In this document: piece by piece, positions 1 through 4,982 of the stretch
Layout: every line of letters begins with the position of its first letter
Position numbering within the stretch: the first letter of the stretch is position 1
Origin: Thermacetogenium sp. UBA4966
GTDB taxonomy: Bacteria > Bacillota > DSM-12270 > Thermacetogeniales > Thermacetogeniaceae
Direction of reading: 5' to 3'
DNA: 5,000 nt
Assembly: GCA_002397275.1 (NCBI GenBank)
Contig: DHAA01000156.1
Span: 1-5,000, forward strand
Notes under the pieces: generated by a model
What the model saw: the letters and a program-made list of their open reading frames with translations, nothing else
What the model was told of the DNA's origin: nothing
The model's database searches: none
Made by a program: the position numbers and the translations under genes

Positions 1-104
1 GCCGGTTTTTAGATAGAAATAACTACCGGTCATAACGGCGGGGATTCTCTATTAGAATTAAGGTAACAAAAGGAGTATGCAGTTCTAAAAAGGAGTGAAC
101 AGAG
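1..104. other. Leader region of the first gene, with small inverted repeats and a doubled Shine-Dalgarno
   Basis: No gene is visible here. Two short dyads occur: CCGGT (2-6) against ACCGG (25-29), and ATTCT (44-48) against AGAAT (54-58) with a 5-nt loop. TAGAAT at 53-58 resembles a -10 box, but no good -35 hexamer lies at the right distance, so I do not call a promoter. The nine bases AAAAGGAGT occur twice, at 68-76 and 88-96. The second copy is well placed (9 nt) for the GTG at 105. The first abuts an ATG (77-79) that opens only a three-codon frame (Met-Gln-Phe-stop at 86-88). Whatever transcribes the gene at 105 may begin upstream of the window. Confidence 0.35.
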
Positions 105-668
105 GTGTACCGAAAAAAGAAGAAATTGTTGGCGTTGGCAGCTTTATTATTATTGGCTGTTCTGATTTATTCTGTTGCGGCAAAAACAGGGGGGAACACA
201 GCGGTATCTGCATCCAAGGTCAAATATAATAATTATTGCTACAAGGATGTATCTCTCGAGGTTTCACTTCCCGAAAGCACTGATGTTACCGAGGATTACT
301 ACAGCGGCGGAGAATTGCTGCTCAACTCATACCTCTCTGATGAAAAGCACAACTATCACGGCTACATCCAGATCTGGAATGTAGATGATCCTGAAGAGTT
401 TATTGATAGAAGCAAACTGAACAGCTCTTTTAATTTCACATCTTTTGAAAATGAAAAAATCAGCAGCGGTTCCTTCAGCGGTTTTGCCGTTACCTGGACA
501 GCGCGGCTGCAGGATGGGGGGGATATGGCCGGAAAGGATTATCTGTTGCAGAAAAAAGGGAAGGAAGATCAGTTCCTGAGAGTATCTTTAACAGTTGATG
601 CGGATGTCTTCCCGGAGAAACTGGCCGGGATAGGAGAAGCAATTATCTCATCTCTGAAATGGAAGTAA
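105..668 (+). CDS. Hypothetical membrane-anchored or secreted protein, 187 aa
   Basis: I do not recognise this protein. It starts at GTG 105, chosen because AAGGAG at 90-95 lies 9 nt upstream and the N-terminus then makes a clean export signal: a basic stretch (residues 3-7, R-K-K-K-K), then a hydrophobic Leu/Ala core (about 8-26) ending in S-V-A-A-K. It could be a cleaved type I signal peptide (cut after Ala26) or an uncleaved anchor. There is no lipobox cysteine; the only Cys is residue 45. The remaining ~160 residues are polar, with alternating beta-like stretches and a final helix ending S-S-L-K-W-K. That layout recalls the PsbP/Mog1/DcrB-type alpha-beta domains of many small exported proteins, but this is a shape resemblance, not a motif match. 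It appears monocistronic, with a hairpin beginning 21 bp after its stop codon. That it is a real gene is well supported; its function is unknown. Confidence 0.8.
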   Translation: MYRKKKKLLALAALLLLAVLIYSVAAKTGGNTAVSASKVKYNNYCYKDVSLEVSLPESTDVTEDYYSGGELLLNSYLSDEKHNYHGYIQIWNVDDPEEFIDRSKLNSSFNFTSFENEKISSGSFSGFAVTWTARLQDGGDMAGKDYLLQKKGKEDQFLRVSLTVDADVFPEKLAGIGEAIISSLKWK

Positions 669-689
669 GTCGATCATTCCCTCATCCAT

Positions 690-738
690 CCTGCCCATCT
701 CTCGGGAGAGAGAGGGGCGGGTTATACACTCATTTTTT
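690..738 (+). terminator. Strong GC-rich hairpin with delayed T-run, probable terminator
   Basis: Bases 690-703 pair with 708-721 to give a 14-bp stem, with one A-G mismatch (697/714) and one G-U pair (692/719). It is closed by the tetraloop GGGA (704-707), which fits the stable GNRA class. A run of six T follows at 733-738, 11 nt after the stem, so it is not a textbook intrinsic terminator, where the T-run touches the stem. Its place just after the stop at 668 and before an independent promoter at 826 supports termination. It could instead be a copy of a dispersed palindromic intergenic repeat, since the arms are of the CCC-CTCTC / GAGAG-GGG kind seen in such families. Confidence 0.55.
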
Positions 739-825
739 AACAATTGCTAACCCTGGGATTCAAACAATTCATCTGCATAATCTACATTTTTGGTAATCAT
801 GGGTACCGTTTTAATGACCCGATTT

Positions 826-834
826 TGTTATAAT
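826..834 (+). promoter_or_regulatory. Extended -10 promoter for the ferredoxin-like gene
   Basis: TGTTATAAT combines a perfect TATAAT (829-834) with the TGn extension (826-828). No TTGACA-like -35 is visible 16-18 bp upstream, which is tolerated by extended -10 promoters. Transcription would start near 841 and give a leader of about 37 nt to the GTG at 878. The box overlaps the upstream in-frame ATG at 833, which is one reason to reject that ATG as the start. Confidence 0.6.
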
Positions 835-859
835 GAACATAAAGGTGAAGAACAAATTT

Positions 860-868
860 GGAGGGGGG
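860..868 (+). promoter_or_regulatory. Ribosome binding site fixing the GTG start of the ferredoxin-like gene
   Basis: GGAGGGGGG lies upstream of GTG 878. The exact GGAGG core (860-864) is 13 nt away; pairing through the G-run with G-U wobble (864-868) gives 9 nt. The site lies downstream of the alternative ATG at 833 and so cannot serve it. Confidence 0.6.
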
Positions 869-877
869 TTATCGGCA

Positions 878-1603
878 GTGAAAAGAAAAATTGTTCATAT
901 CAATGAAGAGAAGTGCGATGGCTGCGGCCTTTGTGTGGATGCTTGCCACGAAGGCGCTCTGCAGCTTGTTGGTGGAAAGGCCAAATTGGTATCTGAATCC
1001 TACTGCGACGGTTTAGGGGACTGTCTGCCCGAATGCCCTGCCGGCGCCATTACTATTGAGGAGCGGGAGGCGGAGATTTACGATGAAGAAGCAGTAAAGA
1101 AAAACAGGGAGGCCAAGCGATCCGCCGTACCTGATACACTGCCCTGCGGCTGTCCTGGTACACATGTCAAAATAAACCAAAGGAAGGATAGAGCTGCAGG
1201 TCCTGCCCCTGCAGCGGCAGAAACAGCGTTGGAATCCCGGTTGGCCCAGTGGCCTTGCCAGATTAAACTGACGCCTGTTAATGCTTCGTATCTGGACAAT
1301 GCGCATCTGCTGGTGGCTGCTGATTGTACTGCTTACGCCTACGCTAATATTCACAACGACTTTATGGTGGGCAGAATCACCCTGATCGGCTGCCCGAAGC
1401 TGGATAATGCCGATTACGCGGAAAAACTGACGGATATACTGAAAGCGAATAACATCAAGGGTATAACTGTTTTGCGCATGGAAGTTCCCTGCTGTGGTGG
1501 ACTTGTCAACGCCGTTAAAGAAGCGCTTGCCGACAGCAAAAAGATGATTCCCCGGCGTGTGGTTACCATCAGTACCGACGGAAGGGTCGTCGAGGACTGC
1601 TGA
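878..1603 (+). CDS. Cysteine-rich 4Fe-4S ferredoxin-domain protein, 241 aa
   Basis: Probable cytosolic iron-sulphur protein; its partner and substrate are unknown. The start is GTG 878, because the protein then begins directly with the ferredoxin domain, and the in-frame ATG at 833 lies inside the promoter. The N-terminal domain (1-62) has one full CxxCxxCxxxC motif (Cys13, 16, 19, 23). The second motif is C-D-G-L-G-D-C-x3-C-P (Cys43, 49, 53), where the second ligand position is Leu46. From memory, C-D-G-L-G-x-C is normal in this clostridial family, so the change looks inherited rather than a defect. A charged linker with C-G-C-P (Cys90, 92) and an Ala/Pro-rich stretch (106-114) lead to a C-terminal domain (about 125-241) with Cys127, Cys150, G-C-P at 171-173, P-C-C-G-G at 204-208 and a C-terminal Cys241. 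There are 15 Cys in all. It is transcribed alone, and its 3' end overlaps the convergent patatin gene. Electron transfer or cluster-based catalysis is an inference. Confidence 0.9.
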   Translation: MKRKIVHINEEKCDGCGLCVDACHEGALQLVGGKAKLVSESYCDGLGDCLPECPAGAITIEEREAEIYDEEAVKKNREAKRSAVPDTLPCGCPGTHVKINQRKDRAAGPAPAAAETALESRLAQWPCQIKLTPVNASYLDNAHLLVAADCTAYAYANIHNDFMVGRITLIGCPKLDNADYAEKLTDILKANNIKGITVLRMEVPCCGGLVNAVKEALADSKKMIPRRVVTISTDGRVVEDC

Positions 1604-2468
1604 CGCTAGGCATATCTTGATTGACGATGGTTTTGATTCTGTCATGAGCCGCGGCGGCGTCTTCATAACCCTGGTTATAAAGAGCGGTTAGTTTTTCAGC
1701 ATTTTTTTCAAAACGGCCGACCTGCAATTTTTTCGATGGCCTGATCACTACGGCCTGCTTTTTCTGTTCCAGTTCTTCGATGAATTCCAGAGTTTCGTTA
1801 TAGATCCGGTATCTATCGAAGATGGCCTGCACAAGGCCGGGGTATTTTCGGTATTTTCTTGCTAACAGCAAATGCAGCGGGCCGCGGACCGGTTCCTTTT
1901 GATAACCCCTATTGCGGGTTAAGACGATCACATTCTTCTGATAGCCGTCGGACATCGCCCGCCGAACCGGCATGGGGTCTGTGATCCCCCCGTCTAAAAG
2001 GGAGTATCCCTTAAATCGGATAATAGGTGAAACTAAAGGAATGGAACTTGAAGCCCGCAGTACGGTTAGGTTTTCATCAAGATCATTTTTATCGAAATAT
2101 AGAGGTTTTCCCGTTAAGCAGTCGGTGACCCCAATTCTGAAAACGACTGGTGAGCTGTAAAATGTCTCATAATCAAAAGGCGCCTTTCGGCGGGGGATCT
2201 CGTCGAAAAGGAAATCCATGCCGAAAAGAGAACCGCTCTTGATAAGGCTCTTGAGGCTCATATAACGCCAATCGTCGACAAAAGCGGTATTGATGATTTT
2301 GTTCCTGCCCTTTTGCAGGGAAATATATGAAGCCGCGTTGCAGGCGCCTGCCGAAACCCCGATCACATAACTAAAGATCATGTTTTTCTCCAGGAAGAAA
2401 TCTAAAACTCCAGCGGTGAAAAGGCCCCTCATCCCGCCGCCTTCCAGGACAAGGCCGACATGATTCAT
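1569..2468 (-). CDS. Patatin-like phospholipase family protein (YjjU-like), 299 aa
   Basis: A serine-aspartate dyad lipid acyl hydrolase, probably cytosolic or peripheral to the membrane, since no signal peptide is seen. All patatin marks are present: the oxyanion-hole loop G-G-G-M-R-G (residues 10-15), nucleophile elbow G-V-S-A-G (37-41, Ser39) and catalytic D-G-G (Asp159). The C-terminal part includes I-R-P-S (242-245), V-G-R-x-E-K-N (250-256) and L-Y-N-Q-G-Y (263-268), which I know as conserved in the bacterial YjjU-like branch that carries an extra C-terminal domain. The start is ATG 2468, with GGAGG (2481-2485) 12 nt upstream. The open frame runs on upstream to 2732, but that part would overlap queF and lies beyond the Shine-Dalgarno. 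The last ~16 residues (S-P-R-R-P-F-R-R-Y) look unstructured, and the final 11 are encoded inside the ferredoxin gene. The physiological substrate cannot be told from sequence. Confidence 0.93.
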   Translation of the reverse strand: MNHVGLVLEGGGMRGLFTAGVLDFFLEKNMIFSYVIGVSAGACNAASYISLQKGRNKIINTAFVDDWRYMSLKSLIKSGSLFGMDFLFDEIPRRKAPFDYETFYSSPVVFRIGVTDCLTGKPLYFDKNDLDENLTVLRASSSIPLVSPIIRFKGYSLLDGGITDPMPVRRAMSDGYQKNVIVLTRNRGYQKEPVRGPLHLLLARKYRKYPGLVQAIFDRYRIYNETLEFIEELEQKKQAVVIRPSKKLQVGRFEKNAEKLTALYNQGYEDAAAAHDRIKTIVNQDMPSVSSPRRPFRRY

Positions 2469-2495
2469 ACCGTTTTCGCACCTCCAAACATTTTT

Positions 2496-2504
2496 ATCAT
2501 ACCA
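2496..2504 (-). promoter_or_regulatory. Candidate extended -10 promoter for the patatin gene
   Basis: Read on the minus strand, this is TGGTATGAT: a TATGAT box (one mismatch to TATAAT) with a TGn extension. No clear -35 hexamer is present. Transcription would begin near 2489, only a few bases before GGAGG at 2485-2481, giving a very short leader of about 21 nt. Confidence 0.4.
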
Positions 2505-2537
2505 CAAAAAAGGCAGATAAACACTGTAACGCTTGAT

Positions 2538-2568
2538 CTTATCCTCCCATGTATTAAAATGGTATAAG
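2538..2568 (+). promoter_or_regulatory. Candidate queF promoter with an imperfect dyad over its -10 box
   Basis: TGGTATAAG at 2560-2568 is an extended -10 element with TATAAG at 2563-2568; no good -35 is seen 17 bp upstream. Transcription would start near 2575, leaving about 37 nt before the queF ATG. The same stretch forms an interrupted dyad: CTTAT (2538-2542) against ATAAG (2564-2568), and CCAT (2547-2550) against ATGG (2559-2562). A dyad covering a -10 could be an operator, but the pairing is imperfect. The leader shows no recognisable preQ1 riboswitch. Confidence 0.4.
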
Positions 2569-2611
2569 AAGGATGGCGCAAGTTGACTACTTTGTAAAGG
2601 GGAAACAATAA

Positions 2612-3013
2612 ATGAGCCAAGAAGAAGATAAATTTTCAAGGCGCTGGGATGTCGATACTGAGGAAGCAATTGATGCGGATATGCTGGAGGCAATACCTTT
2701 CCAATATCCGGGCAGCGCCACTGAAGTGACATATCTTTACCCGGAGTTTACTTCCGTCTGTCCCTGGACGGGGCTGCCCGATTTCGGGGAACTGACCGTC
2801 AGTTACATTCCCCGTGATAAGCTTGTGGAACTCAGGTCTTTGAAGTACTATTTCAATTCCTTTCGGAATGTAGGGATTTTACAAGAACATGTGGTAAACC
2901 GGGTGAAGGATGATCTGGTCAGGCTGTTGAACCCCCTTTCCCTTACCGTGAAAGCGCGCTTTCGGCCGCGCGGCGGTATTGTTACGGAGGTTCAGGCAGA
3001 TTTCCGTTCCTGA
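2612..3013 (+). CDS. queF: NADPH-dependent 7-cyano-7-deazaguanine reductase (preQ1 synthase), 133 aa
   Basis: Reduces the nitrile of preQ0 to the aminomethyl group of preQ1 with two NADPH, the last free-base step before insertion into tRNA by the transglycosylase in queuosine synthesis; cytosolic. It is the short, single-domain (Bacillus-type) form, at the small end of the family. The signature E-F-T-S-V-C-P-W-T-G-L-P-D-F (45-58) holds the catalytic Cys50, which forms the thioimide with preQ0, and Asp57. V-E-L-R-S-L-K (72-78) is the QueF motif with substrate-binding Glu73. Glu92 matches the second substrate-binding Glu. Compared with Bacillus subtilis QueF (Cys55, Asp62, His96, Glu97; constant offset of 5), the histidine before this Glu is Gln91 here, with His93 on the other side. 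The start is ATG 2612, with AGGGG at 2598-2602, 9 nt upstream. It is the first gene of the rightward cluster, ending 44 bp before trmK. Confidence 0.95.
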   Translation: MSQEEDKFSRRWDVDTEEAIDADMLEAIPFQYPGSATEVTYLYPEFTSVCPWTGLPDFGELTVSYIPRDKLVELRSLKYYFNSFRNVGILQEHVVNRVKDDLVRLLNPLSLTVKARFRPRGGIVTEVQADFRS

Positions 3014-3057
3014 TTGTCCCGCAATGATGGGGGACGCTAAGGGGGTTGATCCACTTG

Positions 3058-3777
3058 ATGCTGTCTGAGAGACTCGCCAGGATTGCTGAGTTTGTACCCA
3101 GGGGTCTTATCGCGGCAGACATTGGCGCCGACCACGCTCTCCTGCCTGTTTATTTAGTGCGTGAAGGGATTTCGCCCCGGGTTATCGCCTGTGATCTTGG
3201 CAGCGGGCCCCTGGAATCGGCGACAGCTAATGTTTTGCTGTATAAATTAGAGAAAAGCATAGAGATACGGCAGGGGGACGGCCTGCAGCCGCTCGCCCCG
3301 GGAGAAGCGGATGTGATCGTAATTGCCGGAATGGGAGGCGCAAAAATAAGAGATATTCTGGAGGCATCCCCGGCCCGTCTGGAAGGCGTGTCCCGCATGA
3401 TTCTGCAGCCCCAGGAGGGGGCGCCCCTTGTGCGCCGGTGGCTGACCGAGCATAACTGGCAAATCATTGATGAGGACTTGGTATCGGAGAACGACAGGTA
3501 TTATGAAATAATAGTTTCCGAACCTTTGCCTGATACTAAAAGAATAGATGCCAACACAACGCCAGGCGGCAGAGAATGGGAGCTGTCGGAAATAGGACTG
3601 TGCCTCATCGAAAAGAAACATCCCATCCTCATCCCATTTCTCCAGAAAAAAATAAAACTGGCGGAAAATGTGTTAAGTTCGCTGCGGCATGCCAGGACTC
3701 CGGCTGCGCGGGAGATGCGCCGGGAATGGCGGCGCAAAATTTTGTTATTCAGGAGGATCATAAAAAATGTCGATTAA
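3058..3777 (+). CDS. trmK: tRNA (adenine(22)-N1)-methyltransferase, 239 aa
   Basis: Transfers methyl from S-adenosylmethionine to N1 of A22 in the D-loop region of tRNA (YqfN of Bacillus subtilis); cytosolic. The Rossmann methyltransferase domain covers about residues 1-160: motif I A-D-I-G-A-D-H-A-L-L-P (20-30), an acidic strand end with Asp46 followed by G-S-G-P, Q-G-D-G-L (72-76), the family hallmark I-A-G-M-G-G (89-94) and L-Q-P-Q (116-119). Residues ~180-239 are helical and charged (many Arg/Lys), fitting the C-terminal coiled-coil domain used in tRNA binding. Start choice: AAGGGGG at 3039-3045 is 12 nt from ATG 3058 and 9 nt from an adjacent in-frame TTG 3055, so the protein may have one more residue. 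TTG 3046 touches the Shine-Dalgarno and is rejected. Its 3' end overlaps yqfO by 11 bp, so the two are surely co-transcribed; the 44-bp gap from queF, without a terminator, suggests queF is too. Confidence 0.95.
   Translation: MLSERLARIAEFVPRGLIAADIGADHALLPVYLVREGISPRVIACDLGSGPLESATANVLLYKLEKSIEIRQGDGLQPLAPGEADVIVIAGMGGAKIRDILEASPARLEGVSRMILQPQEGAPLVRRWLTEHNWQIIDEDLVSENDRYYEIIVSEPLPDTKRIDANTTPGGREWELSEIGLCLIEKKHPILIPFLQKKIKLAENVLSSLRHARTPAAREMRREWRRKILLFRRIIKNVD
3751..3756 (+). promoter_or_regulatory. Ribosome binding site of yqfO inside the trmK coding end
   Basis: A perfect AGGAGG lies 10 nt before ATG 3767. It sits within the last codons of trmK, so ribosomes finishing trmK at 3777 pass directly over it, the usual arrangement for translational coupling. 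Confidence 0.75.
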
Positions 3778-4885
3778 ATGCAAGCAGATTTTTGACTGGA
3801 TAGAAGAATGGGCCAGGCCTGAATTGGCAGAAGACTGGGATCGGATAGGCCTTTTGGCGGGCGCTCCTGCAGATGAGGTACACAAAGTGCTGGTAACGCT
3901 TGATGTAACAAATGATCTGATCACAGAAGCAATCGCGGAAAACGCTCAGTTGATTGTTGCCCATCATCCCCTCTACCGCGACCCCCTCCCATTTCTGAGA
4001 GCGGATCTCTACCCTGCTTCTCATCTCTGCCGGCTGATTCGCCAAGGAATTGCCTTATATGCCGCCCACACAAATCTGGATATTGCTTGCGGCGGAATTA
4101 ACGATATTCTGGCTGATAAGTTGGGGCTTACAGATATTGATCTGCTGCTTCCCACAGCTGAAGAAAGCCTGTATAAGGTGGTGGTCTTTGTTCCCGCGGG
4201 CTACGAGGAGCAGGTTCGGCAGGCCATGTGCTCACAGGGAGCGGGATGGATAGGCGCTTACTCGGACTGTACCTTTCAAGCACAAGGGACGGGGACATTC
4301 CGTCCGCTGGAAGGAACAACCCCTTTTTTGGGAAGGAGAGGGGAACTGGAGAAGGCTTCTGAATTCCGCCTGGAAACCATTGTTCCTCAGCAGAGACTGG
4401 ACAGGGTTTTAAAGATGATGATCTCCGCTCACCCATATGAAGAGGTGGCCTACGACATCTATCCTCTGCAAAATCAGGGGGAGAAAATAGGATTGGGCAG
4501 GGTGGGAAAGCTCCCGGCGCCGCTGACCCTGTTTGATTTTGTCAAGTCAGTGAAAGAACGGCTGGGTTTGCCGGTGGTGAAGTTCAGCGGAGAGGCGGAA
4601 AAGAGGGTTTCTAGGGTTGCCTTGTGCGGCGGCGGTGCTATGTCGCTCTTTGAGCATGCTGTAAAATGCGGCGCCGACGTTTATCTGACCGGGGATGTGC
4701 GGCATCACGCAGCGCTTGATGCTCTGGACCAGGGGATCGCCGTGGTAGATGCGGGGCACTATGGAACAGAGCGGGTGGTTGTTCCCGTGCTGGCCGATTA
4801 TATTCGCCGCAGGGCGGAGGAAGCCGGGGAGGAACTTGCTGTAGCGGTTTCCCGGGTGAATACCGATCCCTTCAAGTATCATTGA
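3767..4885 (+). CDS. yqfO: Nif3-like dinuclear metal centre protein (YqfO type), 372 aa
   Basis: Member of the NIF3/DUF34 family: toroidal hexamers with two metal ions per subunit. Often labelled GTP cyclohydrolase 1 type 2, but the true function is unsettled. Metal-site residues are visible: His66-His67 in A-H-H-P-L, His101 and Asp105 in A-A-H-T-N-L-D, and His331 with Glu335 in G-H-Y-G-T-E near the C-terminus. Between the two halves lies the ~100-residue insert (about 135-235) that marks the long Gram-positive form and folds like PII/CutA1 proteins. It includes G-T-F-R-P (176-180) and A-H-P-Y-E-E-V-A-Y-D (221-230). G-L-G-R-V-G (242-247) starts the return to the core domain. The length is what is expected for YqfO. 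The start is ATG 3767, with a perfect AGGAGG 10 nt upstream. It overlaps trmK by 11 bp, a pairing conserved in Firmicutes. The protein looks intact. Confidence 0.95.
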   Translation: MSIKCKQIFDWIEEWARPELAEDWDRIGLLAGAPADEVHKVLVTLDVTNDLITEAIAENAQLIVAHHPLYRDPLPFLRADLYPASHLCRLIRQGIALYAAHTNLDIACGGINDILADKLGLTDIDLLLPTAEESLYKVVVFVPAGYEEQVRQAMCSQGAGWIGAYSDCTFQAQGTGTFRPLEGTTPFLGRRGELEKASEFRLETIVPQQRLDRVLKMMISAHPYEEVAYDIYPLQNQGEKIGLGRVGKLPAPLTLFDFVKSVKERLGLPVVKFSGEAEKRVSRVALCGGGAMSLFEHAVKCGADVYLTGDVRHHAALDALDQGIAVVDAGHYGTERVVVPVLADYIRRRAEEAGEELAVAVSRVNTDPFKYH

Positions 4886-4922
4886 TCAAAAAAGACGAAA
4901 TCAGATTATGTGTCTTGTTTGA
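4886..4922. repeat. Imperfect inverted repeat just after yqfO
   Basis: TCAAAAAAGAC (4886-4896) pairs with GTCTTGTTTGA (4912-4922), 10 of 11 positions, around a 15-nt loop. The stem is AT-rich and has no T-run after it on the plus strand, so it is a poor intrinsic terminator. Its right arm overlaps the -35 region of the next candidate promoter, so a regulator-binding site is possible. It may also be chance. Confidence 0.35.
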
Positions 4923-4943
4923 AGGGGAGAAGAATGATATTTT
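4915..4943 (+). promoter_or_regulatory. Candidate promoter for the gene starting at 4983
   Basis: TTGTTT (4915-4920) and TATTTT (4938-4943) are separated by exactly 17 bp, and the -10 has a TGn extension (4935-4937). Each hexamer is only a partial match (3 of 6 and 4 of 6), so the call rests on spacing, the extension and position. Transcription would start near 4950, about 33 nt before the TTG. Confidence 0.35.
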
Positions 4944-4982
4944 AGACTGAAGATTATCGAGTGAGACGGGGAGGATATAGAA

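Noticed and set aside
833..877. Extended start of the ferredoxin-like gene at ATG 833
   Set aside because: The ATG overlaps the TATAAT box at 829-834 and has no Shine-Dalgarno. The good ribosome site (860-868) lies downstream of it, and the added 15 residues do not belong to the ferredoxin domain.
1013..1666. Long minus-strand open frame antisense to the ferredoxin-like gene
   Set aside because: It is a shadow of the coding frame. It has no ribosome site, its composition is unlike a real protein, and it collides with the true patatin 3' end.
1665..1678. Palindrome ATAACC-CT-GGTTAT as a terminator
   Set aside because: The stem is short, the loop is only 2 nt, there is no T-run, and it lies inside the patatin coding region.
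2575..2611. preQ1 riboswitch in the queF leader
   Set aside because: The leader is about 37 nt and lacks the C-rich loop and A-rich tail pattern of preQ1-I aptamers. It is also too short for preQ1-II.
2469..2732. N-terminal extension of the patatin frame on the minus strand
   Set aside because: It would overlap queF and the divergent promoters, and it lies upstream of the GGAGG at 2481-2485. The patatin domain begins immediately at Met 2468.
3016..3035. GTCCC/GGGAC hairpin between queF and trmK as a terminator
   Set aside because: It has only 5 bp with a 10-nt loop and no T-run. The short gap to trmK argues for co-transcription.
3046..3057. TTG 3046 as the trmK start
   Set aside because: It directly abuts the Shine-Dalgarno (3039-3045), leaving no spacing. 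ATG 3058 or TTG 3055 fit much better.
3150..4882. Several minus-strand open frames antisense to trmK and yqfO, and short alternative plus-strand frames
   Set aside because: All lie within well-identified genes, lack Shine-Dalgarno sites and show no recognisable domain.
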